Origin: Flavobacterium sp. ACN6
GTDB taxonomy: Bacteria > Bacteroidota > Bacteroidia > Flavobacteriales > Flavobacteriaceae
Length of the DNA stretch: 64,000 bases
NCBI RefSeq assembly: GCF_002304005.1
Contig: NZ_MRCQ01000001.1
Coordinates: 558,001 to 622,000 of the forward strand
Reading direction: 5' to 3'
The stretch's first letter is position 1. Each line of letters begins with the position of its first letter. This document shows, in pieces, positions 1 to 8,568 of this stretch. The translations under genes and the position numbers were made by a program. The notes beneath the pieces are model-generated. The model saw nothing but the letters and a program-made list of their open reading frames with translations. It was not told the origin of the DNA and searched no databases.

Positions 1-982
1 TATTTACCTCATCTACACCGATAATTTCGATGTCTGCTGTGATATTATGTGCTGCACAGAAATCTAACATTTCCTGAGTTTCTGCGATTCCTCCAATATT
101 GGAACCTGAGAAACTTCTTCTTCCCATTAAAAGACTAAATGAGGTTACAGGAAGCGGTTCCATTGGAGCACCGACTAATGTAAGTGTTCCATCTACTTTA
201 AGTAAATTTAAATAGGCATCGATATCATGTTCTGCCGATACACAGTCTAAAATAAAGTTTAGGCTTTTGGCATGTTTAGCCATTTGTTCTGGATCTGTAG
301 ATAAAACTACTTCGTCTGCTCCTAAACGTTTTGCATCTTCTGTTTTAGATAATGAAGTGGTAAAAACTACAACATGAGCGCCCATAGCTTTTGCTAATTT
401 TATTCCCATATGACCTAAACCGCCAATTCCCACAACTCCAACTTTTTGACCAGGACCAACTTTCCAGTGTTTTAACGGAGAATAAGTCGTGATTCCTGCA
501 CACAATAAAGGTGCAACTCCAGCAAGATCCAATTTATCTGAAATATGCAATACATAATTTTCATCTACAACAATACTTTGAGAGTAACCTCCAAAAGTTT
601 GTCCGCCCAAATGAACGTCAGGTGAATTAAACGTCAATGTATTTCCTGGATCGCAAAATTGCTCTAAACCTTCTTTACAATGCTCACATTCTCTGCAAGA
701 ATCAACCATACAGCCTACTCCTGCCAATTGTCCTACTTTAAAGTTTTTTACGTGATCACCCACTTTTACAACTCTTCCCACGATTTCATGCCCAGGAACA
801 ATTGGATAAATCGTTCCGTGCCATTCGTTTCTAGCAGAATGCAAATCTGAATGACAGATACCGCAATATAAAATCTCAATTTCTACATCATGTGCTTGTA
901 CCGCTCTACGCTTAATATCTAAGGTTTGCAATGGTGCTTCGGCAGCTTCTGTACCAAAGGCTTTTATACTTTTTGTTTCCAT
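1..982 (-). CDS. Zinc-dependent NAD(P) alcohol dehydrogenase, C-terminus cut by window edge
   Basis: The frame is open from an ATG at 982 to the left edge, about 327 codons; the family is usually near 350, so only a short C-terminal piece is missing. It is a medium-chain dehydrogenase of the cinnamyl-alcohol/YahK type that would reduce aldehydes with NAD(P)H in the cytoplasm. Visible signatures are GICHSDLH (catalytic zinc Cys, about residue 43), PGHEIVG (zinc His, about 65), a following Cys-rich structural-zinc lobe (CRECEHC), and the Rossmann motif GVGGLGHMG. It is the last gene of a minus-strand group after two cupins and an AraC regulator, which suggests a regulated aldehyde or quinone response. 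The substrate is not predictable. Confidence 0.9.
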   Translation of the reverse strand, partial: METKSIKAFGTEAAEAPLQTLDIKRRAVQAHDVEIEILYCGICHSDLHSARNEWHGTIYPIVPGHEIVGRVVKVGDHVKNFKVGQLAGVGCMVDSCRECEHCKEGLEQFCDPGNTLTFNSPDVHLGGQTFGGYSQSIVVDENYVLHISDKLDLAGVAPLLCAGITTYSPLKHWKVGPGQKVGVVGIGGLGHMGIKLAKAMGAHVVVFTTSLSKTEDAKRLGADEVVLSTDPEQMAKHAKSLNFILDCVSAEHDIDAYLNLLKVDGTLTLVGAPMEPLPVTSFSLLMGRRSFSGSNIGGIAETQEMLDFCAAHNITADIEIIGVDEVN

Positions 983-1005
983 ATTTTAGATTTTTGTTTT
1001 TTTTT

Positions 1006-1057
1006 TGTTTCAGGTTTCAAGTTTCAGGTTCAAAAACTTAGTCCCGAAGCTTCGGGA
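1006..1057. repeat. TTTCAGG word repeat followed by a 16-bp palindrome
   Basis: The spacer between the dehydrogenase and the cupin holds repeats of TTTCAGG/TTTCAAG and then the perfect palindrome TCCCGAAGCTTCGGGA at 1042-1057. The same TTTCAGG words recur near 3032 and 7591. A near copy of the palindrome, with CCTCGG in its second half, lies at 57763-57778. Confidence 0.7.
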
Positions 1058-1080
1058 TAGCATCTTAGAACCTTAGAATC

Positions 1081-1485
1081 TTAGTAGCTTAAAAGAAAAT
1101 ACTCTCCATCGGTTACTGGTTCCAGCCAGGTTCCGTGGCCTTTATCTATTTCTGTGATAATGGCAACGTAAGAGAATTTTTCAAATGGAGTTGCTCCGTA
1201 CCAATGTTCTACTCCCGGTAAAATGGTAACTACTTCATCTTTATGAAGCATTCGAACTGCGCTTCCTCTTTCTTGGTAATATCCTACTCCTTCTTTTGCA
1301 ATCAGCATATGCAGACCTGCGTTGCTATGCCAATTACTTCTTGCGCAGGCTTCAAAAGTAACTTCCTTAATTACAGTGTTTTCAGGATGAATATCACTGC
1401 TCTGTTTTTTATAGGAAACGTCACCCGTCATATATGTGCTAGGGACTTTTCCTTCTTCGATAACGGCTGAATAATTTGTTGACAT
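1081..1485 (-). CDS. Cupin-domain protein with altered metal ligands
   Basis: 134 residues, a single small beta-barrel cupin related to its neighbour at 1512-1928 and to the cupin (R)-hydroxynitrile-lyase-like group. In the neighbour the metal site reads WHTH...Q...H. Here the same positions read His53, Asn55, His59 and His94, so one His has become Asn and the Gln has become His. The barrel signatures GYYQERG and VEHWYGA are intact. The gene lies 26 bp downstream of the first cupin on the same strand and is probably co-transcribed. Function is unknown; the family often acts on small hydroxylated or carbonyl compounds. The changed ligands could mean a different metal or a non-enzymatic role. 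Confidence 0.85.
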   Translation of the reverse strand: MSTNYSAVIEEGKVPSTYMTGDVSYKKQSSDIHPENTVIKEVTFEACARSNWHSNAGLHMLIAKEGVGYYQERGSAVRMLHKDEVVTILPGVEHWYGATPFEKFSYVAIITEIDKGHGTWLEPVTDGEYFLLSY

Positions 1486-1511
1486 AAATTTACTTATTTT
1501 TTGAGTTGGAT

Positions 1512-1928
1512 TTAATTAAAACTGTGGTATTCTTCATCAGTTACTGGTTCCAGCCAGTCCACAATTCCTTTTTCTGTATTAGTACTGATGGCGATATGTG
1601 TGAATTCACCTTCAGGAGAAGCGCCGTGCCAATGTTTTATTTCAGGTTGAATGTTGACCACATCTCCAACCTGCAGTAACTGAATTGGTTTTCCTACTTC
1701 CTGATAATATCCCGTTCCGTGGGTTACAATTAGAATTTGTCCGCCGGGATGTGTGTGCCAATTGTTTCTGGCGCCGGCTTCAAAAACAACATTTCCGACA
1801 GCAGTGTTTAAAACGGGATCATTTGGAACAAGCATTTTAACCCAGGCTTTTCCTGTAAAGTATTCTGATGGCGCTAAATCTCCGTTTGGAAAAATGGCAT
1901 TATTATGTTCATTGTCTGATGTTTTCAT
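1512..1928 (-). CDS. Cupin-domain protein (hydroxynitrile-lyase-like group)
   Basis: 138 residues, single-domain cupin. The first cupin motif carries His58, His60 and Gln64 (NNWHTHPGGQ) and the second supplies His99 (KHWHGA), the 3-His/1-Gln metal set known from manganese cupin lyases such as the Granulicella enzyme. It is probably cytoplasmic because no signal peptide is visible. It is the first gene after the AraC regulator (192-bp gap) and precedes a paralogue and an alcohol dehydrogenase. The operon suggests small-aldehyde or cyanohydrin-like chemistry, but genomes usually annotate this family only as cupin, and the substrate is unknown. Confidence 0.88.
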   Translation of the reverse strand: MKTSDNEHNNAIFPNGDLAPSEYFTGKAWVKMLVPNDPVLNTAVGNVVFEAGARNNWHTHPGGQILIVTHGTGYYQEVGKPIQLLQVGDVVNIQPEIKHWHGASPEGEFTHIAISTNTEKGIVDWLEPVTDEEYHSFN

Positions 1929-2120
1929 AAATTTTTCGTTTTGGAATTATCAGGATCAGAAAACTAAATTGGAGAAAGCTAGAAGTCGCTTTATGAAGTA
2001 TTATTTAGTCTGTTAAAAACTGATAAAAGATTAATACTGTAATTTCAAGGGCAAAATTAGGCCAACAATGTTTCTTAAAAATAACAATATTCAAACAAAA
2101 AATTATGAAATTGAAACAAT

Positions 2121-2990
2121 TTACATTCGAAGTGATTTTGGAACTGTTCCTGTAAGTCTCTTAAAATAGTTATTAAAATAACTCGGATATTCAAATCCAA
2201 GCGAATAACCAATGTCTGAAATACTCCAGTCCGTATGCTGCAATAAAGCTTTGGCTTCGCCAATAATTCGCTCTGTAATATGTGCGGTTGTTGGTTTTCC
2301 TGTCACTTCTTTTACCGAACGATTTAAATGATTAACATGTACGGCAAGACTTTGTGCATAATCCTGCGGCGTTTTTAATGCTAAGGGTTCGTTTTTGGTT
2401 TCTATTGGAAATTGTCTTTCTAATAATTCTAAGAATAAAGACGTAATTCTCGAAGATGCATTTTTATGTTTGAAGAAATTCTCAGAAGGCTGCATTTTCA
2501 TCGATTCGTGAATAATCAAATTGACGTAACTGCGCATTAAGTCGTCTTTAAAAACATAATCGGTTTCGTATTCTTTGATCAGTTTTTGAAATAATGAATC
2601 TATAAAAACCTTTTGTTCAGCATTTAAAGAAAAAATTGGTGTTCCTCCAATTTTGAACAAAGGCGATTCATGTAAGGTTTCTGAACGGTCTTTTGCTCTT
2701 AGAAATTCTTCTGTAAAAACACAGGCATATCCTTCGTAACTCTCTGAAACAGTTTCCCAAGAATACGGAATAATCGGATTACCAAAAAACAGAATTGTTC
2801 CGTCGGTTTCTATTCCGCGGTCGGCGTATTGTATAACGCTTTTACTGGTATTAATGCAGATTTTATAAAAATCCCTGCGACTGTAAACGGGAATTTTACT
2901 TTGATCTCCATTTATCTGATATACCTTAAAACCTTTCAGCTTTAAATCTGAAGTAAAATCGCAATTCTGGGTTTCTGTCTGATTATTCAT
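2121..2990 (-). CDS. AraC-family transcriptional regulator
   Basis: 289 residues. The N-terminal half (about 1-160) looks like an AraC-type ligand-sensing barrel, and the C-terminal 100 residues form the double helix-turn-helix, with the characteristic second helix pattern IGYSLGFEYPSYFNNYFKR near the end. It is transcribed in the same direction as the downstream cupin-cupin-dehydrogenase group, so it likely controls those genes, possibly together with itself. The inducer cannot be read from the sequence. No truncation is visible. Confidence 0.93.
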   Translation of the reverse strand: MNNQTETQNCDFTSDLKLKGFKVYQINGDQSKIPVYSRRDFYKICINTSKSVIQYADRGIETDGTILFFGNPIIPYSWETVSESYEGYACVFTEEFLRAKDRSETLHESPLFKIGGTPIFSLNAEQKVFIDSLFQKLIKEYETDYVFKDDLMRSYVNLIIHESMKMQPSENFFKHKNASSRITSLFLELLERQFPIETKNEPLALKTPQDYAQSLAVHVNHLNRSVKEVTGKPTTAHITERIIGEAKALLQHTDWSISDIGYSLGFEYPSYFNNYFKRLTGTVPKSLRM

Positions 2991-3031
2991 TTTGCAAAGT
3001 TATGAAAATCAAACAATATTATTTTGTTTTT

Positions 3032-3234
3032 TAGTTTCAGGTTTCAGGTTTGAGGTTTAACCGCAAAAGCACTAAGGTTTACGCTAAGTTCGCTAAGTTT
3101 TTTTAAAGCTTGCTGAAATAATCGCGCAAAGTCGCTAAGACGCAAAGTTTTTATTTTCTTTGCTCGCAGATTTTGCAGATTCAGGAGATTTCTATAAATT
3201 TTTAAGAATCAGCTCAATCTGCAAAATCTGCGAG
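3032..3234. repeat. Intergenic word repeats ending in a 19-bp inverted repeat
   Basis: The 248-bp gap between the AraC gene and the GH2 gene holds TTTCAGG words (3032-3056), a block built from CGCTAAG/CGCAAAG words (3060-3150), and a perfect inverted repeat with arms 3163-3181 and 3216-3234 (arm reading CTCGCAGATTTTGCAGATT). The right arm ends 4 bp from the GH2 stop codon, so it could act as a transcript end or mRNA-stabilising hairpin. Confidence 0.8.
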
Positions 3235-3238
3235 AGAA

Positions 3239-6061
3239 TTATTTTACACTCAAACTTACTGCTCGTAAATCTTTCGCGGCAGCGGATAAAATAACTTCTT
3301 TGGCATTCTCGTCTTTTTGGATAATGATTTGTGCGTAGCCGTTAAAAAGTTTTCTTTTATAAGGTTCTGCGGGAATTATTACTTGAATAATTCCTGGATC
3401 TGTATTCATAACATCCCAGTCTTTTATTTTTTGTAATGGAGTTGCGGCAATATGAATGGTATTTTTTCCTTCTTTCAAAATAGCTGTATTCAAAATATAT
3501 TTTTGAAGATCTTCTGAACTTGGTTCTACTTTATTTCCATTAATAAAAACTACTGTTTCTACTCCTATCTTCTTGTAAAAGAAACTCACCACATTTGTAG
3601 AAGCGTTATTTTTCAATTCAAATTGTCCTTTATAAATATACGAAGGAGCTTGTTTTTTATAATCGCGATCTTTAAAGGCTTCTGCCCAATTACTTTCAGT
3701 ATAGATTGGTAGTTTCTCTGGTAAAGATGCAGTTGTTTCTTTTTGTTCCATAAAATTACTGATAGCAATTAACGACATGTTATCAATAAACTGATCGTTT
3801 TCTAATGAAGTTGGATCGCCATTTCCTACGCCTAAAATTTTTCCGCCTTTAATTGAAAAAGCAATTTCGTCGTTTGCAGTTGGAACATGTAAACCGTTTT
3901 TATCAGTAATCTCAACGGTTACCACCGAAACATTCCCTTTTAAAACATTTTCTTTATCTAATGATAATTTTACATTTAATGCTTTTCCAGTGGTTTTCTG
4001 AACTTCAGTTAAAACTTTTTTTCCATTTTTATAACCAATTGCCTCTAAAGTTCCCGGCGCATAATTTACCTTCCATTCTAAATGTCCGTTTTGTTCCATT
4101 TTCTTTTTGCCGAGACTTTTTTTGTTTAGAAAAAGCTCCACTTCATCACAATTCGAATACGCCCAAACGTCAATTTCTTTGCCTTCCATTCCGCTCCAAT
4201 TCCAATGTGGGAGCAAATGCAAAACAGGCTCTTTTCCCCACCACGATTTCAGGTAAAAAACATTGTCTTTCGGGAAACCGCAAACATCCATCATTCCAAA
4301 ATACGATGTTACCGACGGCCATCCATAAGGTGTTGGTTCACCGCGATAATCAAAACCTGTCCAAAAAAATACTCCAGCTAAATAAGGTCTTTCTGCATAA
4401 AATTTCCAGCCTTCTTCAATCGTATAAAAAGTGGGGCGCGGCTTTTTGTCGTAAGCACTTTGGTAATGTTTGGCATCATCTGTAAAATAAATACCGCGGG
4501 TTGCAAAAGTCGAACCTTCCTCTGTTCCCATTCCCGGCTGTTGCTTAAACTGATTTCTATGCGCATCAATATCGCCGTTTCCGAGATAATTGTAGCCCAT
4601 AATTTCAACTACAGAAGATATACCGCTTTTAAAACCACTGCTGATTCCTACTGTTACAGGTCTTGTATCATCAATGCTTTTGGCAAAATCCTGCATTACA
4701 TTTGTTATACGTTCGCCAGCAATTCCGCCTTCGATATTCCATTCTTCGTTTCCAACCGACCAGCAGATAATGCTCGGATGGTTGCGGTCACGCTCGATCA
4801 TTCGTTTTAAATCATTCAAATGATAATCGTTAATTCCCATTAAACGCGTTTCATCAATTACGAGCATTCCTAATTCATCACAAGCTTTCAGCAGTTCTGG
4901 TGTCGGCGGATGGTGCGAACAACGATATGCATTCGAACCCATTTCTTTCAGCTTTTTAATTCTATAATACTGAATTTCATCTGGAAGTGCCGTTCCAATT
5001 CCTGCGTGATCTTGGTGATTATTTGTTCCTTTTAATTTTAGCGGTTTTCCGTTAAGGAAAAAACCATTCTCCGCATTAAACTCAATAGTCCTAATTCCGA
5101 ATGGCGTTTCATAACGATCAATCGTATTTCCGTTCTGCTTAATTTCAGTTACTAAACGATATAAATTTGGTGTATCAACACTCCATAAAAGTGGTTCTTT
5201 GACATATAATTTGGAGCTATAAGCTGTTTTTTTATAAAATTCTGGAGCCAGTGTATTTTCAGTACTATTTGTAATCTGTTTATTTTTAGCATCAAAGATG
5301 GTCTGGAGGATTTCGATAGAACCTTTGTAATTTCCTTTATTTTCGATAGTAACATCGGCAGTAACTGATGCATCATTGTTTTTAAGTTCTGTAGTTATGT
5401 AAGTTCCATTTGCTGCAATATGAATCGGATTTGTTTTCTGCAGATAAACATGTCTGTAAATTCCGGCTCCTTCATAAAACCATCCTTCTTCCATTGAAGC
5501 ATCGGCGCGGACAACAATTGTATTTTCGCTTCCATAATTGACATAAGCCGTTACATCATATTCAAAACCATTATAACCGCTTTGCTCAGTTCCTAAATAA
5601 AATCCGTTAAAAAACACTTTTGAATTTCTAAAAACGCCGTCGAATTTTAATGAAATGGTTTTTCCAAGATCGCTTTCGGGAATATTTATTTTTTTTCTAT
5701 ACCAGCCAATGCTTTTTTCAGGGAAGTTTTTACCAGCTGCTTTAAATCCGTGGCTGAAACTGGCGCCTTCGCTAAAGGATTGTTCTACTGCCCAGTCGTG
5801 TGGCAAATCTAATTTTCTCCAAGCGCGATCATCAAAGTCTTTTGCAGCGGGTCCATCTCCAAATCCCGTTTTAGTTAAATAGGAAAAATAACCTTCTGCA
5901 TGTCCGAAATCTTTTTTGGTATCATACAAATGACCAAATGAAAACCTCCAGTCCTTATCAATTAAAATTAATTCTCTGGCTGTTTTATTTTGTGCCAGGG
6001 CATTAATTGAAAATAAAAGAAAAATGTACAAAATAATTTTTTGCGGAGAGGTAGTTTTCAT
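3239..6061 (-). CDS. Secreted glycoside hydrolase family 2 (beta-galactosidase-like)
   Basis: 940 residues with a signal peptide (hydrophobic 9-22, cut after ALA near 23). Order of domains: GH2 sugar-binding fold (about 35-215), immunoglobulin-like GH2 domain (about 220-330), TIM barrel (about 335-620), then C-terminal Ig-like domains of the DUF4982 type and a further beta-rich tail. The acid/base is likely Glu439 (WSVGNEEW) and the nucleophile Glu514 (GTEEGS followed by TRGIY), as in Bacteroidota GH2 exoglycosidases. It would release terminal beta-linked sugars in the periplasm or at the cell surface. There is no SusC/SusD pair nearby, so it is not part of a full polysaccharide locus. Exact specificity (galactoside, glucuronide, or other) is uncertain. 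Confidence 0.93.
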   Translation of the reverse strand: MKTTSPQKIILYIFLLFSINALAQNKTARELILIDKDWRFSFGHLYDTKKDFGHAEGYFSYLTKTGFGDGPAAKDFDDRAWRKLDLPHDWAVEQSFSEGASFSHGFKAAGKNFPEKSIGWYRKKINIPESDLGKTISLKFDGVFRNSKVFFNGFYLGTEQSGYNGFEYDVTAYVNYGSENTIVVRADASMEEGWFYEGAGIYRHVYLQKTNPIHIAANGTYITTELKNNDASVTADVTIENKGNYKGSIEILQTIFDAKNKQITNSTENTLAPEFYKKTAYSSKLYVKEPLLWSVDTPNLYRLVTEIKQNGNTIDRYETPFGIRTIEFNAENGFFLNGKPLKLKGTNNHQDHAGIGTALPDEIQYYRIKKLKEMGSNAYRCSHHPPTPELLKACDELGMLVIDETRLMGINDYHLNDLKRMIERDRNHPSIICWSVGNEEWNIEGGIAGERITNVMQDFAKSIDDTRPVTVGISSGFKSGISSVVEIMGYNYLGNGDIDAHRNQFKQQPGMGTEEGSTFATRGIYFTDDAKHYQSAYDKKPRPTFYTIEEGWKFYAERPYLAGVFFWTGFDYRGEPTPYGWPSVTSYFGMMDVCGFPKDNVFYLKSWWGKEPVLHLLPHWNWSGMEGKEIDVWAYSNCDEVELFLNKKSLGKKKMEQNGHLEWKVNYAPGTLEAIGYKNGKKVLTEVQKTTGKALNVKLSLDKENVLKGNVSVVTVEITDKNGLHVPTANDEIAFSIKGGKILGVGNGDPTSLENDQFIDNMSLIAISNFMEQKETTASLPEKLPIYTESNWAEAFKDRDYKKQAPSYIYKGQFELKNNASTNVVSFFYKKIGVETVVFINGNKVEPSSEDLQKYILNTAILKEGKNTIHIAATPLQKIKDWDVMNTDPGIIQVIIPAEPYKRKLFNGYAQIIIQKDENAKEVILSAAAKDLRAVSLSVK

Positions 6062-6263
6062 AGATGTGGTCGTTAGTAAAGTTCAATAATGATAAAAATA
6101 ATGCTTTTAGAGAAAACACATTAATAGTATTTTATCAAAACATACACAATAAGCTTCTAAAAATAGTGTTTAAAAATTTAGAATCATTCTATTGGCTATA
6201 CTTTTCGAAATGATTTTGATTTGATGTAATTTTATGTAGAAATTTAAAAAAACAGAGAATACT

Positions 6264-6647
6264 ATGAGTGTTATAAAAGATGAAAATAAACTTATTAGCA
6301 CCATTAAACGCGTTGATCAAAAAATTGACAAGCTTAATGATCAAAAGATCATTGCCTTTATGGAAGCTTTAGGTTTAACCGAAAGAGCTGATGTGCCGAA
6401 AAATTTTCTAGAATGGGAAACGATTCTTGTCGTTGTACCTGACCGCCATATATCGCATCAATTAAAATATTATAAGTATTCTATTGCAAGACTTTCGTTT
6501 GTTACGAATCCGAATGCGAAAGAAATTCATATTTTTGATTTTAAGGAATGGCAGAATTTTAGCCGTAACAAAACACAATTTCAGATTAGGGAATTATTAA
6601 AAAGTAATTTTGGAGGGGTCAGAAATCTTGAAGACAGACTCAATTGA
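6264..6647 (+). CDS. Hypothetical protein, 127 aa
   Basis: I do not recognise this family. It is soluble, with no signal peptide or membrane segment. The first 60 residues are charged and probably helical (KLISTIKRVDQKIDKLNDQK). The rest has beta-like stretches (TILVVVPDR, KEIHIFDFKEW). It is transcribed divergently from the GH2 gene with a 202-bp gap and ends one base before the stop codon of the opposing membrane-protein gene. Codon use resembles the surrounding genes. A real gene is likely, but its function is unknown. Confidence 0.7.
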   Translation: MSVIKDENKLISTIKRVDQKIDKLNDQKIIAFMEALGLTERADVPKNFLEWETILVVVPDRHISHQLKYYKYSIARLSFVTNPNAKEIHIFDFKEWQNFSRNKTQFQIRELLKSNFGGVRNLEDRLN

Positions 6648-6648
6648 T

Positions 6649-7122
6649 TTAGGGTTTAATTTCAAAAATACTGATAAATTTTCTTTCCAAATTTTTCCTT
6701 TTCCTTTCTTCTTTCCATCTGGAATAGAAGGCCATAAAAAGTAAAAATAAATTAACGATTGTAGACGCGCGTCTGAGTCCTTTTGCAAAAAAAAGAAAAA
6801 AGATATTAATGGCCAGTATCAGAACTATTGGAGCAAATTTCACCCAAGCGGCTTGGAATTTGCTAATTGGTTCTACACTATAATTTACTTTAAGTCTATT
6901 ATTAACATCCTCGTAGTTGCCCCTTACAAGAAAAACTGCCGTGGACTTTGCCGAATTTATAGTTAAACTGAAACTTTTATCATCAAAAAATCCATAAAAG
7001 GGCTTTATTGGTCCTGATAAAGGAAATATTCTTGACTGTCCCACAAGTACTTTTGGAGAACCAAGTTCTGTACTGTTTTTTAATCTGAATCGGAATTCAT
7101 CGATGCTTAATTTTGATTCCAT
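6649..7122 (-). CDS. Small membrane protein, 157 aa, unknown function
   Basis: An N-terminal domain of about 90 residues with beta-like pattern is followed by two hydrophobic segments (about 95-113, APIVLILAINIFFLFFA, and 120-133) and a strongly basic tail (KEERKRKNLERK). This looks like an inner-membrane protein with a small soluble domain. It converges on the 127-aa gene with a single base between the stop codons. No family is recognised. Confidence 0.65.
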   Translation of the reverse strand: MESKLSIDEFRFRLKNSTELGSPKVLVGQSRIFPLSGPIKPFYGFFDDKSFSLTINSAKSTAVFLVRGNYEDVNNRLKVNYSVEPISKFQAAWVKFAPIVLILAINIFFLFFAKGLRRASTIVNLFLLFMAFYSRWKEERKRKNLERKFISIFEIKP

Positions 7123-7181
7123 TAATTCCGAATTTGAAATTTGATTTGCAAACCTTTATGTTTGTAGCTTAAAACATTCTT

Positions 7182-7586
7182 TTAGATTTTCCGAATAAGT
7201 TCTTTTACTCGAGCAAAAACATAATTGGCTTCTTCATCATAAATAACCATATCAAAATCTCTGCTTCCTTCGGTAAAAATGCCCTGCTTTTTGGTATCAG
7301 CATATATTTGCTGAAAATATTGATCGCGCTTTTTAAGCCACTCCAACTGCTCTTTTTTCAATTTAGTCTGCTCTTTTGGACTTATTTTAGTTTTTAAATT
7401 CTTATAAACAACATTTAGCAAACTGTCCGATTGGTTGTAATATGCATGAGAACAATTACTCATAGCGTTCCCTTTATCTAAACATTTTTGATACTCCAAT
7501 TTTAATTTTGAAACTGTTTCTAGTGTCTGTGAATTAGATTTCATCGAAATCAAAATAAACAATAATAAAAGTGCTTTTTGAATCAT
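7182..7586 (-). CDS. LprI/DUF1311-like secreted protein
   Basis: 134 residues with a signal peptide (hydrophobic 4-15, cleavage near NSQT). The mature part matches the LprI-like (DUF1311) pattern: two conserved cysteines (CLDKG and SNCSHAYYNQSD), then the helical block LNVVYKNLK...LKKEQLEWLKKRD. Family members are small exported helical proteins, and some are lysozyme inhibitors. It probably sits in the periplasm. It stands between an unrelated membrane protein and a TlpA-like gene, and repeat words fill the upstream spacer. A lysozyme-inhibitor role is only suggested by family. Confidence 0.8.
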   Translation of the reverse strand: MIQKALLLLFILISMKSNSQTLETVSKLKLEYQKCLDKGNAMSNCSHAYYNQSDSLLNVVYKNLKTKISPKEQTKLKKEQLEWLKKRDQYFQQIYADTKKQGIFTEGSRDFDMVIYDEEANYVFARVKELIRKI

Positions 7587-7590
7587 ATTT

Positions 7591-7755
7591 TTTTGTTTCA
7601 GGTTTCAGGTTTTTCCTTGTTTCAGGTTTCAGGTTTTCTTTGTTTCAGACTGCTTCACTCTGTGTTATTTAACCGCAAGGAGCGCAAAGGTTTCGCAAAG
7701 CACGCTAACTTTATAAACTTTGCATTCATAGCGTAAATCTTAGCGAACGTTGCGG
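7591..7755. repeat. Intergenic word repeats (TTTCAGG and GCAAAG types)
   Basis: Five copies of TTTCAGG/TTTCAG-type words (7591-7648) are followed by a block with inverted halves: AACCGCAAGGAGCGCAAAG near 7671 against words such as CTTAGCGAACGTTGCGGTT near 7740. This matches the two-part organisation seen near 3032-3150. Confidence 0.7.
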
Positions 7756-7790
7756 TTACGTCATCAAGCCTGCAACAAAAACAACTTAAT

Positions 7791-8279
7791 TTACTCCACA
7801 ATACTTTTTACCATATCTTGTAATGCTTTTCCGTGGATATTTTTGGCTACGATAATTCCGTTTTTATCTACTAAAAAATTCAAAGGAACAGACTGTAACA
7901 TATAATCACCAACAACTGGAGATGTCCAATATTTAAGGTCGCTTACTTGTGTCCAAGGTAGTTTCCCTTTTGCAATTGCTGCCAGCCAAAGCGGTTTTTT
8001 GGTGTCCATAGAAACACTGTAGATTGAGAATTTGCCAGTGTAAGCATTATGTAATTTTAATAATGCAGGCTGTTCTTTAATACAAGGTCCGCACCATGAA
8101 GCCCAAAAATCTACTAATACCAATTCTCCTCTAAAAGAAGAAAGTACGACATTATTTCCTTTTGTATCCGGAAGATCAATTTCTGGAGCAATATCACCAA
8201 TATCAGTTCCTACAACCTGGGCGTTTGAATTGGTTAATATACAACACAAAAATCCTAAAATGAGTAAAGTTTTTTTCAT
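7791..8279 (-). CDS. TlpA-like thiol-disulfide oxidoreductase
   Basis: 162 residues from the ATG at 8279; a longer frame begins at a TTG and is less likely because the ATG leads straight into a signal peptide (MKKTLLILGFLCCILTNSNA). The mature protein is a thioredoxin fold with the redox motif WASWCGPC and a downstream VPLNFLVDKNG strand containing the cis-proline region. It would reduce or shuttle disulfides in the periplasm, like TlpA/ResA proteins. It is divergent from the ArsR gene with a 289-bp gap. A specific partner is not evident. Confidence 0.92.
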   Translation of the reverse strand: MKKTLLILGFLCCILTNSNAQVVGTDIGDIAPEIDLPDTKGNNVVLSSFRGELVLVDFWASWCGPCIKEQPALLKLHNAYTGKFSIYSVSMDTKKPLWLAAIAKGKLPWTQVSDLKYWTSPVVGDYMLQSVPLNFLVDKNGIIVAKNIHGKALQDMVKSIVE

Positions 8280-8321
8280 AGTTTGATTAAGTTTTATTTG
8301 TTTGTTGGGGCATTTTATCAA

Positions 8322-8372
8322 TTTGTTTTGTCATTCTGAGGGACAAAGAATCACACTAGAAATTCCACAAAG
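8322..8372. repeat. GTCATTCTGAGG-type intergenic repeat
   Basis: The sequence GTCATTCTGAGGGACAAAG followed by AATCACACTAG resembles an intergenic repeat that I recognise as common in Bacteroidota genomes. Only one copy is visible here; a weaker relative (TTTCAGTCGAAGTGACAG) lies near 22350. Confidence 0.45.
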
Positions 8373-8534
8373 TAATTCTTAAATATTTGACGATTTCCTT
8401 ACGTAATATTTCGTTTCTAAGGATAATAAGATTGTCTATTAGAATTCACATAAAAGCAAATATAATTTTTCTTTCTTAAATCTTCAAACTTAGCTCCTCT
8501 CATCATAAAATTATCCTAAATATTTTTTACTTAA

Positions 8535-8564
8535 TTGGTATATCGGGAAAAGTCGATATATTTG
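8535..8564 (+). promoter_or_regulatory. arsR promoter with overlapping operator dyad
   Basis: TTG at 8535-8537, 19 bases, then TATATTTG at 8557-8564 is an excellent Bacteroidota promoter. A 7-bp inverted repeat TATATCG/CGATATA with an 8-base spacer (8539-8545 and 8554-8560) lies inside it and overlaps the -7 box, as expected for an autorepressing ArsR operator. The ATG is only 4 bases after the -7 box, so the mRNA may be leaderless. Confidence 0.75.
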
Positions 8565-8568
8565 CACC

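Noticed and set aside
3961..4485. 174-codon plus-strand frame opposite the GH2 gene
   Set aside because: It is the antisense shadow of a well-conserved enzyme, with implausible composition.
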